Shown here: positions 53,901 through 61,179 of the stretch, piece after piece
Layout of the letters: each line of letters opens with the position of its first letter
Numbering within the stretch: the first letter of the stretch is position 1
Assembly (NCBI GenBank): GCA_937899835.1
Contig: CALCCE010000010.1
Coordinates: 1 to 64,000, forward strand
From: an uncultured Flavobacteriales bacterium
GTDB lineage: Bacteria; Bacteroidota; Bacteroidia; Flavobacteriales_G; Salibacteraceae
DNA: 64,000 nucleotides
Reading direction: 5' to 3'
Program-made: the position numbers and the translations under genes
Notes under the pieces: model-generated
The model's database searches: none
What the model was told of the DNA's origin: nothing
Seen by the model: only the letters and a program-made list of their open reading frames with translations

Positions 53901-54799
53901 GAGGAAGCAGTTTCTTTTTCTCCATTGGATATTTCAAGGCTCCCGAAGCGCTCAAGTTAAAGGCGGTGCAGCCGGAACAGGAAAATCAGGTGTTCTCCCT
54001 GGAAGGCATTCGGGTATTAGTTGCAGAAGATAACCCTACCGGACAATTGTTCTTGAAGCGTTTGTTGGAATCTTGGGATTGTGAATTGAATTTGGCCGGC
54101 AATGGGAAAGAGGTCATTAGTCAATTGGAGAAAAGTACTTTCGATGTGGTGATTCTGGACATTCAAATGCCCATAATGGACGGTTATACCACCGCGAACC
54201 ACATTAGGAATCAACTTAGTGCTCCAACCTGCAACGTCCCCATCCTGGCTCTCACTGCACACGCCATGCCCGGAGAAGAAGAGCGTTGTAAGGAGGCGGG
54301 CATGGACGGTTATTTGTCAAAACCTTTTCCACCAGCAGCTTTGCGCGATCATTTGAGATTGCTGCTGGGCAATCAGAAGGTACCTCCAGCGTCCAAGGGA
54401 GCAACGATGCGTATTGAAAATGCAGTTGAACCAGATTTGTCTTACCTTTTTGAAGCTGCCGCTGGCGACCCTGAGTTCATGATCGATATTATTGATTCCT
54501 TCCTCAAGCGAAACAACAATGATTTAACCCAACTTGAAGCGGCTATTACAACTGGTGAGCACCAGGCAATCCGAAAATCGGCTCATTACATTGCACCAAC
54601 TTATGAGTATGTAGGTTGCCAGAGTTGTTATACCTTAGCGGAGTCTATAGAAGCGCTTGCCGACCATCTTGCCCCTCTTGAACGTATAAAAGAACGCTTC
54701 CGACAACTTAAAATCGCCTCTGAAGAAAGTAAAAAGCATCTTCGAAAAAAGTGTGAGGAAATCAGAAGGAAAGAACAACCCGAAAAATTTTCAAAATAA
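50975..54799 (+). CDS. TPR-PAS-PAS hybrid histidine kinase with REC and Hpt
   Basis: A 1274-residue membrane sensor. A signal peptide (near SSCFLLFALTSAFAG), a periplasmic array of about eight TPR units (SLGSAYNSIGLINKSQGNYP, LDFFKRSLAIDREYG and others, residues 70-440), one membrane helix (about 457-480), two PAS domains (about 493-610 and 620-740), HisKA with FLANMSHEIRTPINGI (His near 765), HATPase (NLVNNAIKF near 878, DTGIGIP near 919, GGTGLGLA near 949), a receiver domain (LVAEDNP, LDIQMPIMDG with Asp near 1062) and an Hpt-like end (KSAHYIAPTYEYVGC, His near 1203). This is a complete phosphorelay kinase with all domains. The LytTR regulator 70 bases downstream is its likely partner. The signal sensed is unknown. 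Confidence 0.93.
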   Translation: MVRHYWQRKATEKVGSGNRFLRCFASSCFLLFALTSAFAGKVDSLEQVLQTEIPDSTRFQVMKEIAWRYRNIDIEEGVRKANALVEFAEGSKNTLWLGKSHQTLSQLQRRSGAYNEALDNALKSVELYKEAENPISLGSAYNSIGLINKSQGNYPLALDFFKRSLAIDREYGTPSDIAVSLNNIGLAHYYQGEYDLALDSYLESLKIREETGDLNGAAGSFLNVGLIYHEREEYDQAASYYQQAASIFEDLDEIGNAAVCYNNLGILFFERDSSDQALDFYRKSLTIKKQLGSKSGIAGTYNNIGDMFRDLGQVDSARHYMEQSLAIRKEIGDKAGIAMINNSIGRLYLREKEYATALPYLEQSLELGQYLGAPEIVNTSAVHLSELHAERGEFEKAYRYQALAETMSDSLDNESRTREISRIEMKYQLSKKLAEREQQVAATLKLLQQREEQQDLIIGLLTLALSLVGVLILAAIGFFVLRKRFIKRTKEQKEQISKIVEVADDIIYRADAMGYFIYVNPRSVSLTGYRADELVGRHFSELVIPHQREQVVAYYRKHFLANTEPEYFEFAIHTKAGKVVWLGQKVRVARKGNQIVEFTSVARDITSFWMAKEALKKSEEKYRSLVDTMNEGLLMADNEDHIVFANRRFREMVGFGEGELSKLHSTDLLIVPEAERKRLGKVHLYREPSEQDGYEVQFQNKDGSSFWAWVSSSTTYDELGKPTGSIGVVTDISEIKAAELALLEAKEIAESSTKAKEQFLANMSHEIRTPINGIMGMAHLLGQTELFKKQQEYLESIQFSSEHLLRIVNDVLDFSKIEAGRIIFETVPFFLRQQLERTLQPLLVKAKQKKIALNLEILPEVEDHLMGDPLRLRQVLFNLVNNAIKFTDEGEVRLVVSAEAESDASKMVGDISLCFEVRDTGIGIPEDQQEYIFGNFTQANSDTTRKYGGTGLGLAIARELVQQQGGEMWLKSEKEGGSSFFFSIGYFKAPEALKLKAVQPEQENQVFSLEGIRVLVAEDNPTGQLFLKRLLESWDCELNLAGNGKEVISQLEKSTFDVVILDIQMPIMDGYTTANHIRNQLSAPTCNVPILALTAHAMPGEEERCKEAGMDGYLSKPFPPAALRDHLRLLLGNQKVPPASKGATMRIENAVEPDLSYLFEAAAGDPEFMIDIIDSFLKRNNNDLTQLEAAITTGEHQAIRKSAHYIAPTYEYVGCQSCYTLAESIEALADHLAPLERIKERFRQLKIASEESKKHLRKKCEEIRRKEQPEKFSK

Positions 54800-54806
54800 C
54801 CCGAAC

Positions 54807-54820
54807 ATGTAAGTTTACAT
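54807..54820. promoter_or_regulatory. Palindrome upstream of the LytTR regulator
   Basis: ATGTAA-GT-TTACAT is a perfect 6-base inverted repeat with a 2-base spacer, 50 bases before the LytTR gene. It could be an operator for a dimeric regulator, or chance in an A/T-rich gap. Confidence 0.3.
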
Positions 54821-54869
54821 TTCGTTAGAGAATTACCCGACAGAAATTAGCACTACACCCGACCTTACC

Positions 54870-55565
54870 ATGCTAAAAACCTTGATCGCTGACGACGAAC
54901 TACTCGCCAGAAAACTCATTGGACAGTTTTCAGAGCGCTGTGGCAAGTTGGATGTCATTGGATCCTTCGCCAATGGAATAGAAGTCAGGGAGCTCTTGAA
55001 AGAAGAGCAGGTAGATCTGATTTTTTTAGACATTGAAATGCCTGGACTTTCTGGCATAGACCTCCTTCGATCTACGCCTGTACTTCCGCAGGTTATTCTC
55101 ACCACCCACCATAAGGAATACGCTCTTGAAGCTTTTGAATATGACATTACCGATTATCTGGTAAAACCGATTCATTATTCCAGGTTTCTTAAAGCTGTGG
55201 AAAAGGCCGAACGCTTGCATGACTTGAACTTAGAAAGCGCAAAGAAGGAAGTTCAAAAAGAGTTTTTTGTCAAAGTAGATTCAAGGCTACTGAAAATAGA
55301 TGGAAAGGGAATTTTGTTCATTGAAGCCTACGGAGATTACGTGAAAATTCACCTCCACGACAAGAAATTACTGGCCCACACTACAATGACCAGTTTCGAA
55401 CAAACCCTTCCTCAAACAGAATTTGTTCGGGTACACCGACGATACATTGTGCGGTTAGATCAAATCAATGAATTGCGGAAAACCAGTATTATGGTCAACG
55501 ATAAGGAAATCCCTGTGAGCAAATCCTATCGTCAGAATTTGCTGGACAAACTGCGTTTTGTTTAA
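54870..55565 (+). CDS. LytTR-family response regulator
   Basis: A 231-residue DNA-binding regulator. The receiver domain (KTLIADDELLARKLIGQFSE, LIFLDIEMPGLSGIDLL with the phospho-Asp, YLVKPIHYSRFLKAVEK) spans residues 1-122; the LytTR domain (VKVDSRLLKIDGKGILFIEA, YGDYVKIHLHDKKLLAHTT, FVRVHRRYIVRLDQINEL) spans 130-231. Members bind direct repeats via beta-strands and activate genes for surface or exported functions. It is the obvious output of the hybrid kinase upstream. Length is normal. Confidence 0.94.
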   Translation: MLKTLIADDELLARKLIGQFSERCGKLDVIGSFANGIEVRELLKEEQVDLIFLDIEMPGLSGIDLLRSTPVLPQVILTTHHKEYALEAFEYDITDYLVKPIHYSRFLKAVEKAERLHDLNLESAKKEVQKEFFVKVDSRLLKIDGKGILFIEAYGDYVKIHLHDKKLLAHTTMTSFEQTLPQTEFVRVHRRYIVRLDQINELRKTSIMVNDKEIPVSKSYRQNLLDKLRFV

Positions 55566-55589
55566 AAGGGGAAATTCAAGTAACCAAGG

Positions 55590-55997
55590 TTACTCATCCA
55601 AACGAATCAGATAGAAAAATCCTCGCAGGGCTTCCTGTATCGGTGGTAGGGACAGGCGGAAAAAATACCGGTCGCTCGGTAAAAATGACCCGTCGGTAGT
55701 AGCCCCTTTCCAAGTGTTGTTGTAAAGTGACCACTGACCGACAAGTATCCCGAACTTATCGTAAATAAATAGTTGATTCTCAGAATAGTGTTCTAAACCC
55801 TCAATAATGAAAGAGGTTGTGGAACTGTCGGCACCTAAAAAAAAGTATTTAGGAATTCTCACAAGATGTCCAAACTGGTCTTTCCAGAAATAAACAGGAG
55901 GCTCTTGTTCGAGGTCTACTTCGAGACGGAGATCACTAAACTCGAGGCTTCTCTCCGCCCAAAAATCGTTGTCTTCCTGAACCATTGCCTTTAACAT
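55590..55997 (-). CDS. Orphan gliding-motility-type (CHU_C) C-terminal domain
   Basis: A 135-residue product consisting almost wholly of a T9SS type B sorting (CHU_C) domain: VRIPKYFFLGADSSTTSFII, EGLEHYSENQLFIYDKFG, ILVGQWSLYNNTWKGAT and LPSDRYFFRLSLPP with GFFYLIRLDE at the end. The usual NGDGxND segment is replaced by LGADSSTTSF. No signal peptide and no upstream passenger are visible, so it cannot follow the normal route of such proteins, which have long N-terminal passenger domains and a Sec signal. It may be the remnant of a larger gene cut down by deletion, or an intracellular reuse. It begins 34 bases after the terminator of the structured RNA and ends convergent with the LytTR gene. 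Confidence 0.6.
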   Translation of the reverse strand: MLKAMVQEDNDFWAERSLEFSDLRLEVDLEQEPPVYFWKDQFGHLVRIPKYFFLGADSSTTSFIIEGLEHYSENQLFIYDKFGILVGQWSLYNNTWKGATTDGSFLPSDRYFFRLSLPPIQEALRGFFYLIRLDE

Positions 55998-56030
55998 GCC
56001 GTTGCGATGAATCTAAATAGGTTTTGTTAG

Positions 56031-56078
56031 AAAAAGATCGGCGGGGGAGCACCCAAACAACTCCCCCATTCGCCGATC
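56031..56078 (-). terminator. Intrinsic terminator of the structured RNA
   Basis: On the minus strand an 8-base stem GATCGGCG/CGCCGATC (56078-56071 with 56043-56036) is topped by GGGGAG/CTCCCC with an 11-base loop and a 4-base bulge, and is followed by TTTTT (56035-56031). This is the strongest terminator in the window. Confidence 0.8.
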
Positions 56079-56248
56079 GATCTTGAAGTCCGACGGGCTC
56101 ACGCCCATGAGCCTGCCGAACACCCTTACCCTTCTTACTCTCTCGTCGGAGCAGAAGGGCTACCCGACTATGATTACTTTTGTTATCGTTCCTTCTATCA
56201 CTTTATCGCTCTTCTTCAAATCAAGATGTCTTCTTCTCTTCGATAACT
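56031..56248 (-). ncRNA. Candidate structured RNA with H-type pseudoknot
   Basis: No protein gene fits the 378-base gap 55998-56374, but its minus strand has strong pairing. CCCTTCT (56159-56153) pairs with AGAAGGG (56135-56129). The loop of that stem contains TCCGACG (56150-56144), which pairs with CGTCGGA (56095-56089), giving an H-type pseudoknot with loops of 2, 8 and 33 bases; the last loop holds a GGCTCA/TGAGCC hairpin (56113-56096) directly abutting the second stem. ATCTTGA (56227-56221) pairs with TCAAGAT (56086-56080), enclosing everything. An intrinsic terminator follows. A one-mismatch -7 box (TTACTTTG, 56262-56255) would set the 5' end near 56248. An RNA of about 215 bases is inferred; it fits no family I can name. 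Confidence 0.55.
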
Positions 56249-56259
56249 TGATACCAAAG

Positions 56260-56280
56260 TAAGGGCATGTGCAGCCCTTA
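56260..56280. repeat. Inverted repeat between NDH-2 and the structured RNA
   Basis: TAAGGGC and GCCCTTA form a perfect 7-base stem with a 7-base loop. It lies after the NDH-2 stop and overlaps the candidate -7 box of the RNA. There is no T-tract, so it is not a good terminator. Confidence 0.35.
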
Positions 56281-56374
56281 CCATAATTTTATCGGTGACT
56301 GGACAAATTCGAGGGTTGAAGTGTGGCCTTTACACCGTGGGCGATTCGTCCCAAATAGTGCAGGATTGGGCGTC

Positions 56375-57682
56375 TTAGGATCGATTATCGGCTGCTTTGC
56401 CCATGCCGGCTCGAGGATTAAAGGGACGGATGATCAGGCGAATTCCACGGTCGAAATTCAAGTAACTCCATGCCCAGTTGGCCAAAACGATGAGTTTGTT
56501 GCGAAAACCTACTAAGGCAATCAGGTGGATAAACATCCAAACAAACCAGGCGAAAAAGCCCTGAAAGTGGAGTTTAGGCAGGTCTACTACGGCCAGGTTT
56601 CGCCCTACGGTTGCCATGGAGCCCTTGTCGCTGTAGTTAAAAGCCTTCCATTTTTTGTGTTTCAGCTGAGCTCTAAGGTTTTTGGCAAGCAGTTTTCCTT
56701 GTTGAATCGCAGGCTGGGCCATCATAGGGTGACCTTGTGGCCATTCTTCACTCTCCATAAATGCGAGGTCTCCTATTGCATAGATGTTTTTAAGGCCTGG
56801 AATACGGTTAAATTCGTCTACCTGTATGCGGTTTCCTTTTACCAAAGATGCTGCGGGTATCCCTGGCAGGCTAACCGCCTTCACACCAGCAGCCCATATC
56901 AAACTGCGGGTTTTGAAAGAGACTTTGGAATCGTTGGTGGTAATGAGCTGTCCGTCAAAATCAGATACCAACGTATTGAGCCAAACCTGCACGCCCAATT
57001 GCTCCAAAAACCGAAGTGCTTTTGCCGATGATTCCTCCGACATGGCCGCCAGAACTCTTGGGGCTCCTTCAATCAAATGAATGTTCATCCGGCGGATGTC
57101 CAAATCAGGGTAATCGTTGTGGAGCACGTGTTTTTTGAGTTCTGCCAGTGCCCCGGCCAACTCTACACCAGTAGGGCCACCACCGGCAATTACAAAGTTC
57201 ATTAGACTCTCTCGCTCTTCCAGTTGGTTGGTGAGCAAAGCAGCTTCAAAATTTTGCAACATCAAACTCCGCAAATCCAAGGATTCGGGTACCGTTTTCA
57301 TGCCCATGCTGTACCGCTCTAACTGAGCATTACCAAAAAAGTTGGTGGTAGAACCGGTAGCTAAAACCAGATGATCGTAGTGTAAGGCCCCAATATTGGT
57401 TTTAATCTCGTTGGCTTCAATATCGATGTGTTCCACTTCTGCCATTCGAAAGAAGATGTTCGATTGCCTTTTGAATACTTTTCGCAAGGGATAAGCTATA
57501 CTATCTGGCTCAAGACCAGCTGTAGCGACCTGATAGAGCAAGGGTTGAAAAGTATGGTAGTTGTGGCGGTCGATCAACACCACTTGATAGGCTTGGCCGC
57601 GGAGTCCTTTGGCCAATTCTAAGCCTCCAAAACCTCCACCCACGATTACTACGCGGGGTTGGGTTACATCAGGAATGTTCAT
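56375..57682 (-). CDS. Type II NADH dehydrogenase (NDH-2)
   Basis: A 435-residue flavoprotein that passes electrons from NADH to quinone without pumping protons. RVVIVGGGFGGLELAKGLRG is the FAD site, HNYHTFQPLLYQVATAGLEP the conserved quinone-oxidoreductase segment, HLVLATGSTTNFFGN and VIAGGGPTGVELAGALAELK the second Rossmann site for NADH, and IYAIGDLAFMES the FAD contact. The C-terminus (FFAWFVWMFIHLIALVGFRN, then ANWAWSYLNFDRGIRLI) is the membrane-binding helix pair of NDH-2. Length is normal. Monocistronic as far as visible. Confidence 0.94.
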   Translation of the reverse strand: MNIPDVTQPRVVIVGGGFGGLELAKGLRGQAYQVVLIDRHNYHTFQPLLYQVATAGLEPDSIAYPLRKVFKRQSNIFFRMAEVEHIDIEANEIKTNIGALHYDHLVLATGSTTNFFGNAQLERYSMGMKTVPESLDLRSLMLQNFEAALLTNQLEERESLMNFVIAGGGPTGVELAGALAELKKHVLHNDYPDLDIRRMNIHLIEGAPRVLAAMSEESSAKALRFLEQLGVQVWLNTLVSDFDGQLITTNDSKVSFKTRSLIWAAGVKAVSLPGIPAASLVKGNRIQVDEFNRIPGLKNIYAIGDLAFMESEEWPQGHPMMAQPAIQQGKLLAKNLRAQLKHKKWKAFNYSDKGSMATVGRNLAVVDLPKLHFQGFFAWFVWMFIHLIALVGFRNKLIVLANWAWSYLNFDRGIRLIIRPFNPRAGMGKAADNRS

Positions 57683-57930
57683 GGCAGAATGCCTTGTTGG
57701 TAGAAGCTAAAATTATCAAAAATCGACCTTATGGAGACCAATAAAGCAAGTTTTCCGAAGTAAATTTTTCGTAACGACCCAACTGTTTGCTGGCAGTAGA
57801 AAGGCGCAGGTTTTTGTTCAGTCAGAAACAGGCCAAAGCAGACGATATAGAAGACCAACCCCTTGTTTTGTCAAGGATCAAATGGTGAATAACCTTGTAT
57901 TTTATCACAAGAAAAAATTCAACACAGCGA

Positions 57931-59172
57931 TTATTGCCGAAGTGCGGCCAGGCGCTGAAGTAGTGGCGGGTGGCTGTAATAAAAAGCCACATAAGCCGGA
58001 TGAGGGTTGAGGTTACTCAGCTGATCCACCGACATTTTTGTGAGTGCAGTTTCCAAAGCCTCCCCATCTGCTGTGGATTTGGCAAAAGCATCTGCCTGAA
58101 ACTCGTTCCTACGGCTCCAACTGTTCACCGCGTAGCCCATGGCAGTAGAAAGTGGACTGTACAACAACCCAAATACCACCAGTCCAATATGAAAAGAAGT
58201 GCCTTCAGTTCCCAAAGCCTCGGAAAAGGCAGGGTAGGTAAGTACTAAGGATAATACCCAAAAAGTAAGCCCCATTTGGGCGATACCAATGACCATTGAG
58301 CTGAGGGTGTGCTTCTTCTTGTAGTGTCCCACTTCGTGCGCCAACACGGCCACCACTTCATCAATGGTATGTTTTTCTATGAGGGTATCGAACAATACGA
58401 TTTTCTTGCGTGGTCCCAGACCACTGAAAAAGGCATTGGCTTTGGAACTTCTTTTCGAGCCGTCCATCACCATCAGGTTCTTCAAGCCAAAGTTTTCTTT
58501 TTGGCAATAGGCTTCGATCGCCGTTCGTAATGGACCGTATTCCAAGGGGGTAAGCTTGTTGAAAAGTGGCATGATCAACGAAGTGTAGAACATGGCCATG
58601 AAAACCGAAACTACCGTAGTGCATGCCCAGGCCAGCCACCAAAACCAATCGCCGGTATTGAGCCAAATAACCATGATAAGCGCCATGAGCCCACCTCCTA
58701 AAAGGGCACTCATAATGCCCCCTTTGATGCGGTCGAGCCAGAAAGTCTTGGGCGTAGTTCGGTTGAATCCGAAGCGCTCCTCCACCACAAAAGTGGAATA
58801 CCAGGAGAGCGGAAGGCTTAATATGCCGGACACCAAACCCAAGGAACCAAAAAAGAGCAATGCCAATACAATGGGGTGACTCGAAACGAGTAACAATTGC
58901 TGGTTGAGCCACTGAAACCCTCCCATAAATAGCAACAAGACAATACCGATGAGCGACATGACAGAAGAAATTATGCCCAACCTTCCTTTGGCCCGATCGT
59001 AAGCCAGCCAATTGGCGTACTGCTCTGCATTGTAAATGCCTTCTGCTTCTTTGGGTAACTCCGGTTTTTTCCTGCTATCGTTGAGGAAGTCGAGTGCCCG
59101 GCTGAGGATAAAATTGAAAAGCAAGATGGCGGTGATGGCCCAAAAAATATGTGTGCTTTCTAAGAGCTCCAT
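57931..59172 (-). CDS. M48-family Ste24-like membrane metallopeptidase
   Basis: A 413-residue integral membrane zinc peptidase of the CAAX-protease type. About seven membrane helices surround the active site VVAVLAHEVGHYKKKHTL with HExxH (about residue 280), and RRNEFQADAFAKSTADGEAL supplies the third ligand Glu. KNLMVMDGSKRSSKANAFFS and LGPRKKIVLFDTLIEKHTID are typical of the Ste24/HtpX side of the family. Role: probably quality control or processing in the inner membrane. The start abuts an exact promoter box, so the mRNA may be leaderless. Confidence 0.93.
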   Translation of the reverse strand: MELLESTHIFWAITAILLFNFILSRALDFLNDSRKKPELPKEAEGIYNAEQYANWLAYDRAKGRLGIISSVMSLIGIVLLLFMGGFQWLNQQLLLVSSHPIVLALLFFGSLGLVSGILSLPLSWYSTFVVEERFGFNRTTPKTFWLDRIKGGIMSALLGGGLMALIMVIWLNTGDWFWWLAWACTTVVSVFMAMFYTSLIMPLFNKLTPLEYGPLRTAIEAYCQKENFGLKNLMVMDGSKRSSKANAFFSGLGPRKKIVLFDTLIEKHTIDEVVAVLAHEVGHYKKKHTLSSMVIGIAQMGLTFWVLSLVLTYPAFSEALGTEGTSFHIGLVVFGLLYSPLSTAMGYAVNSWSRRNEFQADAFAKSTADGEALETALTKMSVDQLSNLNPHPAYVAFYYSHPPLLQRLAALRQ

Positions 59173-59176
59173 ATCG

Positions 59177-59184
59177 CAAAGATA
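59177..59184 (-). promoter_or_regulatory. -7 promoter box immediately before the M48 gene
   Basis: TATCTTTG on the minus strand is an exact TAnnTTTG match and ends four bases before the ATG at 59172. Initiation a few bases later would fall at or next to the start codon. Confidence 0.55.
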
Positions 59185-59345
59185 CCTACTTCAGGCGTGG
59201 GCTCAAGTTAAACTGCTGAGAGGGTAGGCAATTGGGAGTGGTGCTCAGGGTTGTTGTCCTTCCTATCCAAAGCATTGAAATGTCAGGTGAGCTTGTTCCT
59301 TTTTGGGAGTTGCGGTATTTCAACTTTAAACCAATGCTTTTCAGT

Positions 59346-60041
59346 ATGAAATACTTGATTCTTGGCGGTTTACTGGTGCTTTTGGCGGCACATCCCGCGA
59401 CTCCCGATCATCAATCAGATTACCTGAACCTCTGCCAAACCATTGAAAAAAATAGAATAGCACTGGCCGAAAAATATGTGCAGGCCGAAAATGAAGTAGA
59501 CAAAAACCGAGTTTTAGACACCGCAGAGGCCTATTTGTTAACCGTATTTCAGCAAAAAATGCTTCCCGCCTGGATGGGGACTCCCTGGGATTTCAATGGA
59601 ATTAGTGCAATTCCCGGAAAAGGAGAAATTGCCTGTGGCTATTTCGTTTCCACCACCTTAAAACACGCAGGTTTCGAACTCAACCGTTTTCGATTGGCCC
59701 AGCAATATTCGCATAGCATTGTAAAAAGCCTCTCCCTTGGGCAAGAAGTAGTGGTATTGAGAAACGCTCCCCTGGAAAAGGCAGTCGCTTATTTTGAATC
59801 GCGGAGCGAAAACCTATACGTTGTGGGGCTCGACAACCATGTGGGGTTTGTGGAGCGACTTCAAGGGAAACTGTTTTTCACCCATAGCAATTACATCGAT
59901 CGGGAAGGAGTGGTAAGAGAACCGTTGACCCAATCCAATGCTTTTGCCAGCTCTCAAACTTTTGTTATTGGAGCGGTGATGCCCCAACGCGAGTTACTCA
60001 AGAGGTGGCTGATGAAAGAAAGCATCCCTATCGTAACATAA
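59346..60041 (+). CDS. NlpC/P60-like exported cysteine hydrolase
   Basis: A 231-residue protein. The ATG at 59346 gives MKYLILGGLLVLLAAHPATP, a signal peptide; an open frame reaches upstream to 59232 but lacks such a start. The mature part holds GTPWDFNGIS, GEIACGYFVSTTLKHAGFEL with a candidate catalytic Cys, VVGLDNHVGFVERLQGK with a candidate His, and FFTHSNYIDREGVV. This order is that of NlpC/P60-type peptidases, which cut peptidoglycan stems, though the sequence is divergent and the identification tentative. It is convergent with gldN, separated by a hairpin-rich gap. Confidence 0.6.
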   Translation: MKYLILGGLLVLLAAHPATPDHQSDYLNLCQTIEKNRIALAEKYVQAENEVDKNRVLDTAEAYLLTVFQQKMLPAWMGTPWDFNGISAIPGKGEIACGYFVSTTLKHAGFELNRFRLAQQYSHSIVKSLSLGQEVVVLRNAPLEKAVAYFESRSENLYVVGLDNHVGFVERLQGKLFFTHSNYIDREGVVREPLTQSNAFASSQTFVIGAVMPQRELLKRWLMKESIPIVT

Positions 60042-60087
60042 CCGGGTAGTCAAAACTATGGTTTGTGCCCGCTCACTGCAAAAGCGA

Positions 60088-60134
60088 AAGCCCGCCCGTC
60101 AGAAAGGCAGGGCTTTCCGAATCGGGGCGGGCTT
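60088..60134 (-). terminator. Terminator after gldN, with competing stems
   Basis: AAGCCCGCCC (60088-60097) pairs with GGGCGGGCTT (60125-60134). Read on the minus strand it is followed by TCGCTTTTG, fitting a terminator for gldN. GAAAGCCC (60086-60093) can instead pair with GGGCTTTC (60110-60117), so two mutually exclusive stems share one arm. Confidence 0.6.
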
Positions 60135-60162
60135 GTAGTAATTGAGGGATCAGAAAATGGGT

Positions 60163-61077
60163 TTAGTAGCTGAAGAGGTCGTGTTCCATGTTGAACATTT
60201 CGTCGTGTAGCCGTTGGGCCTCCAACAAGGCATCGATGCCTTGCTTGTATTCGGAGATTTCCCTGCCGTAGACATTGCTTACCTTGATGATGGTACTACT
60301 AAACCGCCGTTTGTAGAACAAATCGTCGTAAGACAAGGGCGCCATATCGTTGCCACCGAGGAACACTTCTGCATTGGAAAATTCAAACCGGGCCTGTGGA
60401 AAGTAAATCCAAAACAGTGGCTTTACACCTCTTACTTCTCCATAAGCGTCTCTTACCTCGATGTAAGGACAAATACCTACAATCCGGCATTCCATTACTC
60501 CTCGCGCTTTGTCGATGAACCAATCTTCTTTGAGTTCATAATAAATGATGTCTTTGGATTCAATATAAGTTTCAACCATTGTAGGTTCGGGTGGACCACC
60601 GTTGATGGGTTCAGTCCAAACGGTATCGCGTTCGATCAACAGGTTTTCTAAATCTTGCAAGGTCATGGCTGTGGTGAATCCATCGTCGAGGTTAAGCGGA
60701 CCAGGGCTATAAGCAGTGATGGTTCCGGTTTCGAGTACTCCGGATTTGATCACATCAAACAAACTTTTGCGAGCGTTTATCGGCTGATCGGGGTAACGCA
60801 ATGGATGGTTTATCTTTTGCCGCAAGTCGATTCTGCGCCATACCCTCCGGGTCCACATAAGGTCGGCTTCGCGCATCAGCGACCCTTGCGGATAGGTGAT
60901 CGGCCTGCGGTTGGGCACATTGTCTCTTACGTAGATGCCATCAAGAACATCGGATTGTCCCGCAGGAGAAAAGGAATTGGAGGATGAAAATTGAACGTTG
61001 ATATCGCCTTCATCAATTTGGGCGAAGGCAGAAGTGAGGAAACTCCCGAACAACACCCACAAAAAAACTTGCTTCAT
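60163..61077 (-). CDS. gldN: GldN, T9SS/gliding motility periplasmic ring protein
   Basis: A 304-residue exported protein. MKQVFLWVLFGSFLTSAFAQ is a signal peptide. GldN features follow: SLMREADLMWTRRVWRRIDL, then RKSLFDVIKSGVLETGTITA, DIIYYELKEDWFIDKARGVM, RIVGICPYIEVRDAYGEVRG, KPLFWIYFPQARFEFSNAEV and the C-terminal YDDLFYKRRFSSTIIKVSN. GldN forms, with GldK, the periplasmic ring under the outer membrane that T9SS needs to export its cargo. gldK, gldL and gldM are not adjacent here, which differs from the usual gldKLMN order. Preceded by the paralogue at 61272 and a structured leader. Confidence 0.93.
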   Translation of the reverse strand: MKQVFLWVLFGSFLTSAFAQIDEGDINVQFSSSNSFSPAGQSDVLDGIYVRDNVPNRRPITYPQGSLMREADLMWTRRVWRRIDLRQKINHPLRYPDQPINARKSLFDVIKSGVLETGTITAYSPGPLNLDDGFTTAMTLQDLENLLIERDTVWTEPINGGPPEPTMVETYIESKDIIYYELKEDWFIDKARGVMECRIVGICPYIEVRDAYGEVRGVKPLFWIYFPQARFEFSNAEVFLGGNDMAPLSYDDLFYKRRFSSTIIKVSNVYGREISEYKQGIDALLEAQRLHDEMFNMEHDLFSY

Positions 61078-61179
61078 GGTAGAGTGGCTGTAGGTTAAAC
61101 ATGAGCCGTTCCAATGCAGAAAACGGCAAAAACGTAAATAAAAAACAGGGTTCCCTCCCGGAGGAAGGAAAATAGAGGC

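Noticed and set aside
56013-56159. A 48-codon open frame reading through the structured RNA and its terminator (ending in LFLTKPI)
   Set aside because: It overlaps all the paired segments and the terminator stem, has no suitable start or RBS and no recognised family. The RNA explanation is stronger, though a small protein cannot be fully excluded.
57683-57930. Possible small RNA or gene between NDH-2 and M48
   Set aside because: Only a short CCTTG/CAAGG hairpin and A/T-rich sequence were seen; no coding frame, strong terminator or exact promoter box.
60086-60134. Riboswitch-like switch between competing stems after gldN
   Set aside because: It lies between two convergent stop codons, so a shared-arm terminator is the simpler reading.
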